Shown one piece after another: positions 53,235-63,022 of a stretch of 64,000 nucleotides of DNA. Origin of the DNA: Pseudorhodoferax sp. Leaf274 (GTDB lineage Bacteria > Pseudomonadota > Gammaproteobacteria > Burkholderiales > Burkholderiaceae_C); assembly GCF_001422445.1 (NCBI RefSeq), contig NZ_LMNA01000004.1, forward strand, positions 65,227 to 129,226, given 5' to 3'. The position numbers and the translations under genes were made by a program. How positions within the stretch are numbered: the stretch's first letter is position 1; each line of letters opens with the position of its first letter. The notes below the pieces were generated by a model. The model searched no databases, was not told the origin of the DNA, and was given only the letters and a program-made list of their open reading frames with translations.

Positions 53235-54503
53235 ATGCGCAACCCCCTCATCCCCAAGATCGAGGCCCAGCTGCAGGGACTGCCGGTTCCCGTCGCGCTG
53301 CAGCTGCCGGCCGGTGAACGCGTGGGCGCCAACGGCGCCAAGGTCACGCTGTCGTTCCAGGACTGGTCCAGCCTTGCCACCATGGCCGCTGGCCAGATCG
53401 GCCGGCTGGCCGAGGACTTCGTCGAGAGCCGCGTGCAGCTGCAGGGCCGCATGCGCGACTTGATGGAGGTGGCGGCGCGGCTGCTGCCGGGCCATCCGGG
53501 CGAGCAGGCGTCTTCGGGCTGGTGGGCCGGCGTGCTGCGGCGGGCCAAGTCGCTGGCCGCCCACTCGCCGGCCAGGGACGCAGAGCAGATCCAGTTCCAC
53601 TACGACGTGTCGGACGACTTCTACGCGCTGTGGCTGGACGACAAGCGCGTCTATTCCTGCGCCTACTTCCGCGACGCCGGCATGGGCCTGTCCCAGGCGC
53701 AGGAGGCCAAGCTCGACCACATCTGCAAAAAGCTCATGCTGCACGGCGGCGAGCGCTTCCTGGACATCGGCGCGGGCTGGGGCGGCCTGCTGCTGTGGGC
53801 CGCCGAAAACTACGGCGTGGACGCCACCGGCATCACGCTGTCGCGCAACCAGCATGCGCACGTGAACCGCGAGATCGAGCGGCGCGGCCTGTCGGGCCGC
53901 GTGCGCATGCTGCTGTGCGACTACCGCGACCTGCAGGCCGAACCCTTCGACAAGATCGCCTCGGTCGGCATGTTCGAGCACGTGGGCCGGGCCAACATGC
54001 CGACCTACTTCCGGCGCATCCACGAACTGCTGCGGCCCGGCGGCCTCGTGCTCAACCACGGCATCACGGGCTCCTCGGTCCACCACGACCAGCTGGGTGC
54101 CGGCATGGGCGACTTCATCGAGAAGTACATCTTCCCGGGCGGCGAGCTGCTGCATGTCTCGCATGTGCTGCGCGAGCTGGCCGGCGCCGGCCTGGAGATG
54201 GTGGACACCGAGAACCTGCGCCCGCACTACGCGCGCACGCTGTGGGCCTGGTCCGATGCGCTGGAGGCGCGGCTGGACGAAGCCCGGCAGGTGCTCGCGT
54301 CCACGGCCAGGGATGCCGGCACGGCCGAGCGCGTGCTGCGCGCCTACCGGCTGTACCTGGCCGGCAGCGCGATGAGCTTCGAGCACGACTGGATCTCGCT
54401 GCACCAGATGCTGGCCAGCCGGCCCAGCGGCAGCACCAAGACGGGCCCGATGACGGGCGCACAATCGGCCTACCCGTTCAACCGCGGCTACATGTACCGC
54501 TGA
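53235..54503 (+). CDS. cfa: Cyclopropane-fatty-acyl-phospholipid synthase
   Basis: SAM-dependent enzyme of 422 aa. N-terminal lipid-binding region about 1-120, then QFHYDVSDDFYALWLDD and the active-site VYSCAYFRDA. The SAM site is FLDIGAGWGGLLLWAAENYG with ITLSRNQ; further motifs are FEHVGRANMPTYF and FIEKYIFPGGEL. It adds a methylene group to unsaturated membrane phospholipids, often in stationary phase or under acid stress. The ATG at 53235 was preferred over an in-frame TTG 18 nt upstream. GTCCTACAG lies at 53181-53189. Confidence 0.93.
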   Translation: MRNPLIPKIEAQLQGLPVPVALQLPAGERVGANGAKVTLSFQDWSSLATMAAGQIGRLAEDFVESRVQLQGRMRDLMEVAARLLPGHPGEQASSGWWAGVLRRAKSLAAHSPARDAEQIQFHYDVSDDFYALWLDDKRVYSCAYFRDAGMGLSQAQEAKLDHICKKLMLHGGERFLDIGAGWGGLLLWAAENYGVDATGITLSRNQHAHVNREIERRGLSGRVRMLLCDYRDLQAEPFDKIASVGMFEHVGRANMPTYFRRIHELLRPGGLVLNHGITGSSVHHDQLGAGMGDFIEKYIFPGGELLHVSHVLRELAGAGLEMVDTENLRPHYARTLWAWSDALEARLDEARQVLASTARDAGTAERVLRAYRLYLAGSAMSFEHDWISLHQMLASRPSGSTKTGPMTGAQSAYPFNRGYMYR

Positions 54504-54509
54504 CCCCGC

Positions 54510-54836
54510 ATGCTCTTCAAGTTCAAATCCAAGGCCACCGGCGACCTCATCATGCTGGAGCCCAACGGGCGCCGCGTGTTGCAGCTGATCGGCAAGGAGC
54601 CGGGGCCCAGCGGCATCATCCTGCCCGAGCAGATGACGGCCGCCGTTGCCGCGCTCGAGAAGGCGATCGCCGAAGAAGACGCGGCGCAGAAGGCGGCCGA
54701 GGACGAGGCCCACGCCAAGGGCGAGCAGCCCAAGCTCAGGCCCGAGGCCGTCTCGCTGCGCCAGCGCGCGGTGCCCTTCATCGAGATGCTGCGGCGTGCC
54801 CAGGCTGCGGGCAAGGAAGTGGTCTGGGGCGTCTGA
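54510..54836 (+). CDS. DUF1840 family protein
   Basis: Small cytoplasmic protein of 108 aa, beginning MLFKFKSKATGDLIML and including GIILPEQMTAAVAALEKAI, both typical of DUF1840. A central Glu/Ala-rich helix (EEDAAQKAAEDEAHAKGEQ) follows, then PFIEMLRRAQAAGKEVVWG. The function is unknown. It begins 6 nt after the cfa stop, so the two are probably one transcript. Confidence 0.85.
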   Translation: MLFKFKSKATGDLIMLEPNGRRVLQLIGKEPGPSGIILPEQMTAAVAALEKAIAEEDAAQKAAEDEAHAKGEQPKLRPEAVSLRQRAVPFIEMLRRAQAAGKEVVWGV

Positions 54837-54854
54837 CGCCCCCGCCCCTCCTCT

Positions 54855-55865
54855 TCAATCCACCTTCGCGCCCGAGGCCTTGACCACGGGCTGCCACTTC
54901 TTCAATTCCGCATCGATCAGCGCGGCGAACTGCTGCGGCGTGTTGCCGCTCGGGATCGCGCCCTGGGCCAGCAGCCGCTCGTTGACCTCCTGGGTCTTGA
55001 TGGCCTTGGCCACGTCCTGCTGGATGCGGTTGACGATCTCCGGCGGCGTGCCCGCTGGCGCCAGCAGGCCGAACCAGGAGCTGGCCTCGAAGCCCTTGAG
55101 CGCCGGGCCGCCGGCCTGCTCCACCGTGGGCACGTCGGGCAGCGCGGCCGAGCGCTGCGCGCTGGTCACGGCCAGCGCGGTCAGCTTGCCGGCCTTGATC
55201 TGCTGCATGGCCGAGGGCAGGTTGTCGAACATCACGTCCATGTTGCCGCCCACCATGTCCATGAGCGCCGGGCCCGAGCCCCGGTACGGGAAGTGCACCA
55301 TGTAGGCGCCCGTCATGGTCTTGAACAGTTCGCCCGCCATGTGGATCGAGGTGCCGTTGCCGCTGGAGGCCATGTTGAGCTTGCCCGGGTTGGCCTTGGC
55401 GTAGGCGATGAAGTCGCGCACGTTGTGGATCTTCAGCGCACGCGCCTTCTCGGCATTGACGACCATCACGTTGGGCACGCCGGCCACCAGGCTGATGGGC
55501 GAGAAGTCCTTCACCGGGTCGTAGGGCATCTTGTCGTAGAGCCACTTGTTGATGGCGTGCGTGCCCACCGTGCCCATCAGGATGGTGTAGCCGTCCGGCG
55601 CTGCCTTGGCCACGATGTCGGCGCCGATGTTGCCGCCGGCGCCGGCCTTGTTGTCCACCACCACGGGCTGGCCCAGCGACTTGGTCAGCTCGACCGCGAC
55701 CGCGCGGGCCAGGATGTCGGTGGTGCCGCCGGGCGCGAACGGCACCACCATGCGGATGGGCTTGTTCGGCCAGCCCGGCTGGGCCAGCACCGGCAGCGCC
55801 GTCGCGCAGGCGGCCAGGGCGGCGGCACCCAGCAGCAGGCGGCGCATCGACAGGAAGGATGTCAT
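54855..55865 (-). CDS. Bug/TctC-type periplasmic receptor
   Basis: Protein of 336 aa with a Sec signal ([20 protein letters not shown]). The mature part begins [20 protein letters not shown], followed by [13 protein letters not shown] and [13 protein letters not shown]. It is the most canonical of the three Bug proteins in the window and, like the others, has no TctA/TctB partner nearby. GAGGA lies upstream of the ATG. It is divergent from the PQQ dehydrogenase gene, so the two may share regulation; its ligand could be the acid product of that dehydrogenase, which is an inference. Confidence 0.92.
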   Translation of the reverse strand: MTSFLSMRRLLLGAAALAACATALPVLAQPGWPNKPIRMVVPFAPGGTTDILARAVAVELTKSLGQPVVVDNKAGAGGNIGADIVAKAAPDGYTILMGTVGTHAINKWLYDKMPYDPVKDFSPISLVAGVPNVMVVNAEKARALKIHNVRDFIAYAKANPGKLNMASSGNGTSIHMAGELFKTMTGAYMVHFPYRGSGPALMDMVGGNMDVMFDNLPSAMQQIKAGKLTALAVTSAQRSAALPDVPTVEQAGGPALKGFEASSWFGLLAPAGTPPEIVNRIQQDVAKAIKTQEVNERLLAQGAIPSGNTPQQFAALIDAELKKWQPVVKASGAKVD

Positions 55866-56075
55866 CACGGAGTCCTCGGTTCGGCAGTTGCCGCGCACGC
55901 GCGGCGGTGTGTGGGATGTGGCTGCGCCTGCGCGCGTGGCAGCGATGCTAGGCGAGCGCCATGCTGCACTGCGCCAGTGGTAACCCGGGCGACAGCGGCT
56001 AGGGAAAGTACGGAGCACTCGTCTGAAAAGCGCGCAGATGCTTGACGCCACCAAGACAAATAAGGAGACACCGCG
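55866..56075. promoter_or_regulatory. Divergent intergenic region Bug receptor / PQQ dehydrogenase
   Basis: The longest gene-free stretch of the window (210 nt). It must hold promoters for both divergent genes. A strong ribosome site (AATAAGGAGA) ends it on the right. I see no convincing -35/-10 pair or long inverted repeat. Confidence 0.4.
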
Positions 56076-58166
56076 ATGGCCGTTCGTTCCCTTGCCGCGC
56101 TGGCCCTGGCCGCGCTGGCGCTCTCGGTCGCGGCGCAGACGCCGGCCGAGCGCGCCGCCACTGCCGTGAAGAAAGTCGACGGCACCTTCATCCAGGCCAA
56201 CGTGGCCAAGACGCCCGACTGGCCCAGCTACGGGCTGGACTACGCCGAGACCCGCCACAGCAAGCTCGACCAGATCAACGCCGGCAACGTCAAGCAGCTC
56301 GGCCTGGTCTGGTCCTACGACCTGGAGAGCACGCGCGGCGTGGAGGCCACGCCGCTGGTGGTCGATGGCGTGATGTACGTGACGGCCTCGTGGAGCGTGG
56401 TGCACGCCATCGACGCGCGCACCGGCCAGCGCATCTGGAGCTACGACCCGCAGGTCGACAAGTCCAAGGGCTTTCGCGGGTGCTGCGACGTGGTCAACCG
56501 CGGCGTGGCGCTGTGGCAGGGCAAGGTCTACGTGGGCGCCTACGACGGCCGGTTGATCGCGCTGGACGCCGCCAGTGGCCGCGTGCTGTGGCACAAGGAC
56601 ACGCTGATCGACCATGCGCGCAGCTACACGATCACCGGCGCGCCGCGCGTGTTCAAGGGCAAGGTCATCATCGGCAACGGCGGCGCCGAGTACGGCGTGC
56701 GCGGCTACGTCACGGCCTACGACGCCGAGACCGGCGAGCAGAAGTGGCGCTGGTTCACCGTGCCGGGCGACCCGTCCAAGCCCTTCGAGGACGCGGCGAT
56801 GGAACGCGCCGCCAAGACCTGGGACCCCGCCGGCAAGTACTGGGAGGCCGGCGGCGGCGGCACGGTGTGGGACACCATGGCCTTCGACCCCGCGCTCAAC
56901 CTGATGTACATCGGCACCGGCAACGGCTCGCCCTGGGCGCACAGCAAGCGCAGCCCCAAGGGCGGCGACAACCTGTACCTCTCGTCCATCGTCGCGCTCG
57001 ACCCCGACACCGGCGCCTACAAGTGGCACTACCAGGAGACCCCTGGCGACAACTGGGACTACACCGCCACGCAGCCGATGATCCTGGCCGACCTCACGGT
57101 GGACGGCAAGCCGCGCAAGGTGATCCTGCATGCGCCCAAGAACGGCTTCTTCTTCGTCATCGACCGCAGCAACGGCCAGTTCATCTCGGCCAGGAACTTC
57201 GTCGACGTGAACTGGGCCACGGGCTACGACGCCAAGGGCCGGCCGATCGAGATCGCCGCCGCGCGCCAGAACGACAAGCCCGGCGACAGCATCCCCGGCC
57301 CCTACGGCGCGCACAACTGGCACCCGATGTCGTTCAACCCGGCCACCGGCCTGGTCTACCTGCCGGCCCAGCACGTGCCGGTGAACCTCATGGACGACAA
57401 GGACTGGCAGTTCAACAAGGACGTGCCGCTGCGCCCGCACTCCAACCAGGGCTGGAACACCGCCAAGTTCCTCAACGCCGCGCCGCCCACCAGCAAGCCC
57501 ATGGGCCGGCTGGTGGCCTGGGACCCGGTGGCGCAGAAGGAAGCCTGGGGCGTGGAGCATGCCTCGCCCTGGAACGGCGGCACGCTGACCACCGCCGGCA
57601 ACCTGGTGTTCCAGGGCACGGCCGACGGCCGCATGGTGGCCTACGACGCCAAGACCGGTGCCAAGCTGTGGGAGACGCCGACCGGCACTGGCGTGGTGGC
57701 CGCGCCGGCCACCTACCTCGTGGACGGCAAGCAGTACGTGTCGATCGCGGTCGGCTGGGGTGGCGTGTACGGCCAGGCCACGCGCGCCACCGAGCGCCAG
57801 GGCCCGGGCACGGTCTACACCTTCGCGGTCGGCGGCACGGCCAGGATGCCGGCCTTCGTCGAGTACCGCGCCGGCAAGCTGCTGCAGGGCGTGAAGTACG
57901 ACACGTCCAAGGTCGAGGCCGGCACCGGCCTGTACGTCAGCAACTGCGTGCTGTGCCACGGCGTGCCGGGCGTGGACCGCGGCGGCAACATCCCCAACCT
58001 GGGCTACATGGACGCGGCCTACATCGAGAACCTGGACAAGTTCCTGTTCAAGGGCCCGGCCATGGCGCGCGGCATGCCGGACTTCACGGGCAAGCTGTCG
58101 ATGGCCGACGTGGAGGCGATCAAGGCCTTCATCCAGGGCACGGTGGACGCGGTGCGGCCCAAGTAG
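56076..58166 (+). CDS. PQQ- and haem c-dependent alcohol dehydrogenase (type II quinohaemoprotein)
   Basis: Periplasmic protein of 696 aa with signal peptide (ALALSVAAQ). The eight-bladed PQQ propeller covers about residues 30-590. It shows the vicinal disulfide C136-C137 (GCCDVV), [11 protein letters not shown] (Ca site glutamate) and GDNWDYTAT with catalytic Asp328. Residue 330, two after that Asp, is Thr; lanthanide-dependent XoxF/PedH enzymes have Asp there, so a calcium form is more likely. The C-terminal cytochrome c domain has CVLCH (624-628) and a distal Met in ARGMPDFTG. It oxidises primary alcohols or aldehydes and passes electrons to cytochrome c. No pqq genes are nearby. Confidence 0.93.
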   Translation: MAVRSLAALALAALALSVAAQTPAERAATAVKKVDGTFIQANVAKTPDWPSYGLDYAETRHSKLDQINAGNVKQLGLVWSYDLESTRGVEATPLVVDGVMYVTASWSVVHAIDARTGQRIWSYDPQVDKSKGFRGCCDVVNRGVALWQGKVYVGAYDGRLIALDAASGRVLWHKDTLIDHARSYTITGAPRVFKGKVIIGNGGAEYGVRGYVTAYDAETGEQKWRWFTVPGDPSKPFEDAAMERAAKTWDPAGKYWEAGGGGTVWDTMAFDPALNLMYIGTGNGSPWAHSKRSPKGGDNLYLSSIVALDPDTGAYKWHYQETPGDNWDYTATQPMILADLTVDGKPRKVILHAPKNGFFFVIDRSNGQFISARNFVDVNWATGYDAKGRPIEIAAARQNDKPGDSIPGPYGAHNWHPMSFNPATGLVYLPAQHVPVNLMDDKDWQFNKDVPLRPHSNQGWNTAKFLNAAPPTSKPMGRLVAWDPVAQKEAWGVEHASPWNGGTLTTAGNLVFQGTADGRMVAYDAKTGAKLWETPTGTGVVAAPATYLVDGKQYVSIAVGWGGVYGQATRATERQGPGTVYTFAVGGTARMPAFVEYRAGKLLQGVKYDTSKVEAGTGLYVSNCVLCHGVPGVDRGGNIPNLGYMDAAYIENLDKFLFKGPAMARGMPDFTGKLSMADVEAIKAFIQGTVDAVRPK

Positions 58167-58181
58167 CCACGCCTCCATGAA

Positions 58182-58201
58182 ACTGAGATTGCATTCTCAG
58201 T
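58182..58201. promoter_or_regulatory. Fur-box-like palindrome
   Basis: ACTGAGATTGCATTCTCAGT: two perfect 7-nt arms around a 6-nt core, 18 of 20 bases symmetric. It contains GAGA-N5-TTCTC, like beta-proteobacterial Fur sites, and is followed directly by a TAGAAT -10-like hexamer (58201-58206). It lies upstream of the siderophore-receptor gene group. No T-run follows, so a terminator is less likely. Confidence 0.5.
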
Positions 58202-58237
58202 AGAATCGCGGGTCGCATCTTCTGCGGCCCGTTTTAC

Positions 58238-58576
58238 TTGCGCCTACCGATCCGCCTCCTGCTGCTGCGCCTGCTGCTGGTGGCCGTGTTCTTCAACACG
58301 GCCATCGGCGTGCCGGCGCACGCCATCGAGCACCTGCGCGAGGCCCAGGCCAACGCGCTCGGTGCAGACGGGCCGGCCGACGAGCGCGCCGAGGCGCACG
58401 CCGCCTGCGCCTGGTGCAGCAGCCACGCGCAGCTGGAGCATGCGCTGGAGGCAGGGCCGCCGCTGATCCGACTTCCGGCCAGGGCGGCGGGCCAGGCCAT
58501 CGTCTGGCGCGGCGTTGACGCGCCCGCCAGCGCGGAGCGCTGGCCGTTCCGCTCGCGCGACCCACCGCAAGCCTGA
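58238..58576 (+). CDS. Small secreted protein with CxxC motif, possibly DUF2946-like
   Basis: Protein of 112 aa with a probable TTG start; no ATG or GTG is available upstream in frame and no ribosome site is seen. The signal peptide is very hydrophobic (LLLLRLLLVAVFF) and ends near VPAHA. The mature part holds CAWCSSHAQLEHALEAG, a Cys/His cluster like small periplasmic metal-associated proteins. It lies 104 nt upstream of a TonB-dependent receptor gene and downstream of a Fur-box-like palindrome, so a role in metal uptake is plausible but unproven. Confidence 0.55.
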   Translation: MRLPIRLLLLRLLLVAVFFNTAIGVPAHAIEHLREAQANALGADGPADERAEAHAACAWCSSHAQLEHALEAGPPLIRLPARAAGQAIVWRGVDAPASAERWPFRSRDPPQA

Positions 58577-58680
58577 GACCCCGCCGCCACCGCGGCGCCA
58601 CCGACCCATCGGCCCCCCGATGGGCCTTCGTCTCAGCCTGCCCGGCATGCGGCCGGGCGGCGTCTTGCTGCCCTTCATCC

Positions 58681-60813
58681 ATGACCCCTGCTTCTTTCAC
58701 GCGGCGGCCGCTGCCGTTCGCCCTGTCCAGCGCCGCCCTGCTTGTGGCGATGCCCGCCCTCGCCCAGGACACCCAGCTCTCCACCGTCGAGGTGGTCGGC
58801 CGCACCGCCTCGGGCGCCTACCACGCCGAAGAAGCGGCAGGCGCCAAGACCGAGCTGCCGCTGCGCGAGCTGCCGCAGTCCGTGCGCGTCGTCACGCGCC
58901 AGGCCATCGACGACCTGGGCGCCACCAGGCTGGACGACGTGCTCGACTACGTGGGCGGCGTCTCGCGCCAGAACAACTTCGGCGGGCTGTGGGACAACAT
59001 CGCCATCCGCGGCATGCCGGGCGACCAGAACGTGGGCATGGCCACGCTGTTCAACGGCTTCTCGTCGGGCCGCGGCTTCAACGCGCCGCGCGACCTGGCC
59101 GGCGTGGAGCGCATCGAGTTCTTGAAGGGCCCGGCCGCCGCGCTATACGGCAGCAGCGAGCCGGGCGGCACGCTGAACGTGGTGTCCAAGCGGCCGCTGT
59201 GGAAGCCTGCGCATGCGGTCGAGGCCTATGGCGGCAGCCATGGCCTGAAGCGTGGCGCGCTCGACAGCACCGGCCCCCTCGGCGAGAACTTCGCCTACCG
59301 GCTCAACGTGGCCGTGGAAGACCGCGACGGCTGGCGCGACCATGTGGGCTCACAGCGCCAGGTGCTGGCGCCGGCCTTCACCTGGAAGCTCACGCGGGAC
59401 ACGGTGCTCGACTACACGGGCGAGATCCTGCGCCACGAGACGCCGCTGGACCGCGGCGTGGTGGCCCTTGCGAACGGCCGGCTCGGCGCCATCCCGCGCA
59501 CGCGCTTCCTGGGCGAGCCGGCCGACGGCGACGTGCGCGTGGACAACCGCACGCACCAGCTGATCCTCTCGCACATCTGGGCCAGCGGCTGGACCGGCCG
59601 TCTCGGCCTGTCGCAGCGCACCACGGGCATCCACGGCTACTCCACCGAGGCCACGAACCTGCAGGCCGACGGCCTGCTCACGCGCCAGCGCCGCCTGCGC
59701 GACTACGACTCCGACGACCTTGCGCTGCAGGCCGAACTGCAGGGCAAGGTGGACACCGGCGGCATCCAGCACGAACTGCTGTTCGGCGTGGAGCGCTTCC
59801 GCTTCGAGATGGACACGCGGATGCTGCGCGCAAGCCCCACCACCAGCCAGCCCTACGCCATCGACATCTACGACCCCGTCTATGGCCAGGCCCAGCCGAC
59901 GCCCGTGGCGAACACCGACACCTTCGAGCGCCAGCGCAACACCGCCTTCTACATGCAGGACGCGATCACGCTCGCGCCCGCGTGGCGCCTGCTGGCCGGC
60001 GTGCGCGTGGACAACTACGACCAGTCGCTGCTGAACCGCCGCACCGGCGTCACGACACCGCAGGAGCCTTCATCGACCTCGCCGCGCCTGGGCCTGAGCT
60101 GGCTGCCCACGTCGCAGTGGACGGTCTACGCCAGCGCCGGTCGCTCGTTCCGCCCCAACACCGGCAGCAGCGCAGCCGGCAACGCCTTCTCGCCCGAGAC
60201 CGGCCGCGCGCTGGAGCTCGGCACCAAGTGGGAGAGCGCAGACCAGCGCATCGGCGCCACAGCAGCGCTGTTCGAGATCCGCAAGCGCAATGTGCTGACC
60301 TCCGACCCGGCCAACGCGGGCTACTCCATTGCCGCCGGCGAGGTCCGCTCGCGCGGCCTGGAGCTGGACCTGGCCGGCCAGCTCAGCACGCACTGGCGCG
60401 TCAACGCCAGCCTGGTGTTCAACGACGTGGAGATCACGCGCGACAACAACCTCCAAGTGGGTGGCCGCCTGCTCAACGTGCCGCGCGTGAACGGCAGCCT
60501 GCTGGCCGTCTACGAGGACGCGCTGGCCAACGGCCAGCGCTACGGCATCGGCGGCGGCGTCACGCACATGGGCCAGCGCCTGGGCCAGGCCCGCACGCAG
60601 GCCGAGGCCAACGCCGGCACGGCCGCCTTCGACCTGCCGAGCTACACCACGGCCAAGCTGGTCGCCTACTGGCGCGTGACGCCCACGCTGCGCCTCACGC
60701 TGGACGTGGACAACCTGTTCGACGCCACCTACTACACGAGTTCGTTCAGCCGCCTGTGGGTCGCGCCCGGCATGGAGCGCGCCATCACGGTCGGCCTGCA
60801 GGCGAAGTTCTGA
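58681..60813 (+). CDS. TonB-dependent siderophore receptor
   Basis: Outer-membrane protein of 710 aa with a signal peptide (ALLVAMPALAQ). The plug domain (about residues 45-175) has LSTVEVVG, ELPQSVRVVTRQAIDDLGA, NIAIRGMPGDQN and VERIEFLKGPAAALYGSSEP. The 22-strand barrel follows and ends in the typical terminal aromatic residue (LQAKF). It should import ferric siderophores using TonB-ExbBD energy. The stop overlaps the start of the ABC ATPase gene by one base (TGATG). Confidence 0.93.
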   Translation: MTPASFTRRPLPFALSSAALLVAMPALAQDTQLSTVEVVGRTASGAYHAEEAAGAKTELPLRELPQSVRVVTRQAIDDLGATRLDDVLDYVGGVSRQNNFGGLWDNIAIRGMPGDQNVGMATLFNGFSSGRGFNAPRDLAGVERIEFLKGPAAALYGSSEPGGTLNVVSKRPLWKPAHAVEAYGGSHGLKRGALDSTGPLGENFAYRLNVAVEDRDGWRDHVGSQRQVLAPAFTWKLTRDTVLDYTGEILRHETPLDRGVVALANGRLGAIPRTRFLGEPADGDVRVDNRTHQLILSHIWASGWTGRLGLSQRTTGIHGYSTEATNLQADGLLTRQRRLRDYDSDDLALQAELQGKVDTGGIQHELLFGVERFRFEMDTRMLRASPTTSQPYAIDIYDPVYGQAQPTPVANTDTFERQRNTAFYMQDAITLAPAWRLLAGVRVDNYDQSLLNRRTGVTTPQEPSSTSPRLGLSWLPTSQWTVYASAGRSFRPNTGSSAAGNAFSPETGRALELGTKWESADQRIGATAALFEIRKRNVLTSDPANAGYSIAAGEVRSRGLELDLAGQLSTHWRVNASLVFNDVEITRDNNLQVGGRLLNVPRVNGSLLAVYEDALANGQRYGIGGGVTHMGQRLGQARTQAEANAGTAAFDLPSYTTAKLVAYWRVTPTLRLTLDVDNLFDATYYTSSFSRLWVAPGMERAITVGLQAKF

Positions 60814-61538
60814 TGGCCCAACCCGCATTGCACGCCCAGGCCGTCGAAGCCGGCTACGCCGGCCGCAGCATCCTGCGCGGCCTGGACCTCGCCGTCGCCC
60901 CCGGCGAGACCTACGCCCTGCTCGGCGCCAACGGCGCCGGCAAGACCACCACGCTGAGCCTGTTCCTGGGCTTCGTGCAACCCACGCGCGGCCAGGTGCG
61001 CGTGCTGGGCGCCGACCCCGTGGTCGACGCCGCCGCGGCACGGCGCCAGCTGGCCTACATCCCCGAGAACGTGGCCCTGTACGAGCACCTGAGCGCCCGC
61101 GAGAACCTGGCCTACCTGCTGGATCTCGCGGGCCAGGGCCTGGGCCGGGACGCCATCGACGCCGCGCTGGCGCGTGCCGGGCTGGACGCCGCCGCGCATG
61201 GCCGGCGCGTGGCCGGCTTCTCCAAGGGCATGCGGCAGAAGGTCGCCATCGGCCTGGCGCTCGCGCGCCGCGTGCCCGTGCTGCTGCTGGACGAGCCGAC
61301 CTCGGGCCTGGATCCGCAGGCCACGGCCGAGTTCAGCCGCCTGCTGGGCTGGCTGCGCGGCGAAGGCGTGGCCATCCTCATGGTCACGCACGACCTGCTG
61401 GGCGCGGCCGACGTGGCCGACCGCATCGGCTTCCTCGACCAGGGCCGGCTGCGCGAAGAGGTGGCGGCCAGCGGCGCCGAGCGCTTCGACGTGCGCGCGC
61501 TGCACCGGCGCTATGCCACCGCAGGAGAGTCGGCATGA
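60813..61538 (+). CDS. ABC-2 type transporter ATP-binding protein
   Basis: ATPase of 241 aa: Walker A GANGAGKTT, Q-loop YIPENVALY, signature FSKGMRQK, Walker B VLLLDEPTSGLDP and H-loop MVTHDL. The sequence fits the ABCA/ABC-2 exporter class and not importers of siderophores (FecE type). It sits directly behind the receptor gene with a one-base overlap and is followed by two large permease genes. It could export a siderophore or a related product, or modify the envelope; direction and substrate are inferred. Confidence 0.92.
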   Translation: MAQPALHAQAVEAGYAGRSILRGLDLAVAPGETYALLGANGAGKTTTLSLFLGFVQPTRGQVRVLGADPVVDAAAARRQLAYIPENVALYEHLSARENLAYLLDLAGQGLGRDAIDAALARAGLDAAAHGRRVAGFSKGMRQKVAIGLALARRVPVLLLDEPTSGLDPQATAEFSRLLGWLRGEGVAILMVTHDLLGAADVADRIGFLDQGRLREEVAASGAERFDVRALHRRYATAGESA

Positions 61539-63022
61539 GCCTCGCCCAGCCCTCCGGACAGGCCCGCCCCGCAGGCGAAGCCCTGGGCCCGCCGGCCCAC
61601 CCCGTGCTGCGCATCGCACGCGAGGAATGGCGCTGGCTGCGGCGCGACCGCGTGGCCGTGCTGGGCCTGGTGCTGTTGCTGCTGCTGGCGGCCGTGGCCA
61701 TCGTGCACGCCGCCGCGCAGCGCGACGCGCTGGCCGCCGAGCGCGCACGCCGCCAGGGCCAGGTGGACCAGGCCTTCGAAGCCTCGCCCGACCGCCACCC
61801 GCACCGCATGGTGCACTACGGCCACTTCGTGTTCCGGCCGCTGAACCCGCTGGCCGCGTTCGACCCCGGTGTCGATGCACAGACCGGCCACACGCTGTTC
61901 CTCGAAGGCCACCGGCAGAACAGCGCCAATTTCAGCGAGGTGCGCCAGTCCTCCTTGCTGTTGCGCTTCGGCCAGCTCACGCCGGCCTTCGTGCTGCAGG
62001 TGCTGGCGCCGCTGCTGCTGGTATTCGCGGGGCACGCCACGCTCGCGCGCGAGCGCGAGGCCGGCACCTTGCGCGTGCTGCTGGCCCAGGGCGTGCGGCC
62101 ACGGCAGATCGTGGCCGGCAAGCTGCTCGCACTGGCCGGCCTGGCCGCCGTGGTGCTGCTGCCGGCGCTGCTGGCCCTGGCCTGGATCGCGGGCACGACG
62201 CCGGCCCCGGCCGCACTGGCCGCCACGCTGGCCGGCGGCTACGCACTGTGGCTGGCCCTGTGGGTGCTGGGCACCGTCTGCGTCTCCGCCTGGCTGAAGC
62301 AGGCGCGCAGCGCGCTCGTGGTGCTGCTGGCCGCGTGGGCCGTCGGCGTGGTGCTGCTGCCGCGCCTGGCCGCCGAGCTGGCCAGCGCCGCGCTGCCCTT
62401 GCCCACGCGCGTGGAGACCGACATCGCGATCGCGCGCGAACTCGCGGCGCTGGGCGACAGCCACAACCCGGACGATCCGCACTTTGCCGCCTTCCGCGCC
62501 CGGCTGCTGGCGCAGCACGGCGTGGCGCGCGTGCAGGACCTGCCGCTGAACTACAAGGGCCTGGTGGCGATGGAGGGCGAACGGTTGACCTCCGGGCTGT
62601 TCGTGCGCCATGCCGATGCCGGCTTCGCACGGCAGCAGGCCCAGCTGGACTGGGTCGACCGCGCGGCGCTGCTGAGCCCGCTGCTCGCGCTGCGCCGGCT
62701 CTCGATGGCCACCGCCGGCACCGACCTCGCGGCCTACCGCAGCTTCCTGGAACAAGGCGAGCGCCACCGCTACGCGCTGGTGCAATCGCTCAACCGCCTG
62801 CAGGCCGAGAAGCTCACGCTGGCGGGCGACCGCTCCAGCCGCGACGACCGCATCGGCGCCGCGCATTGGCACGACCTGGCGGTGTTCCGCTTCGAGGCCA
62901 CGCCGCCCGCGCAGGCGCTGCGCACGGCGGCACCGGCCGCAGCGGTGCTGCTGCTGTGGCTGGCAGGCCTGGGCAGCGCGCTGGCGCTGGCCACGCGCCG
63001 CATCGGCAAGGTGATGCCATGA
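61535..63022 (+). CDS. ABC-2 permease with large periplasmic loop (DUF3526-like)
   Basis: Permease of 495 aa. The first helix is VLGLVLLLLLAAVAIVHAA. A long periplasmic domain (about residues 60-150) contains MVHYGHFVFRPLNPLAAFDP. A central helix bundle follows (FVLQVLAPLLLVFAGHATLA, REREAGTLRVLLAQG). After a second extracellular loop, a last helix closes the protein (VLLLWLAGLGSALALA). It overlaps the ATPase by 4 nt and the next permease by 4 nt. The pattern resembles DUF3526-containing ABC-2 permeases found beside TonB receptors; no exact family is certain. Confidence 0.8.
   Translation: MSLAQPSGQARPAGEALGPPAHPVLRIAREEWRWLRRDRVAVLGLVLLLLLAAVAIVHAAAQRDALAAERARRQGQVDQAFEASPDRHPHRMVHYGHFVFRPLNPLAAFDPGVDAQTGHTLFLEGHRQNSANFSEVRQSSLLLRFGQLTPAFVLQVLAPLLLVFAGHATLAREREAGTLRVLLAQGVRPRQIVAGKLLALAGLAAVVLLPALLALAWIAGTTPAPAALAATLAGGYALWLALWVLGTVCVSAWLKQARSALVVLLAAWAVGVVLLPRLAAELASAALPLPTRVETDIAIARELAALGDSHNPDDPHFAAFRARLLAQHGVARVQDLPLNYKGLVAMEGERLTSGLFVRHADAGFARQQAQLDWVDRAALLSPLLALRRLSMATAGTDLAAYRSFLEQGERHRYALVQSLNRLQAEKLTLAGDRSSRDDRIGAAHWHDLAVFRFEATPPAQALRTAAPAAAVLLLWLAGLGSALALATRRIGKVMP

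Noticed and set aside
55866-58178. Upstream extension of the Bug receptor frame through the PQQ dehydrogenase region on the minus strand
   Set aside because: The receptor signal peptide gives a clear start at 55865; the extension is the antisense of the dehydrogenase gene.
58182-58201. Palindrome as an intrinsic terminator of the PQQ dehydrogenase gene
   Set aside because: The arms are AT-balanced and no T-run follows; the Fur-box-like sequence and the adjacent TAGAAT hexamer fit a regulatory site better.
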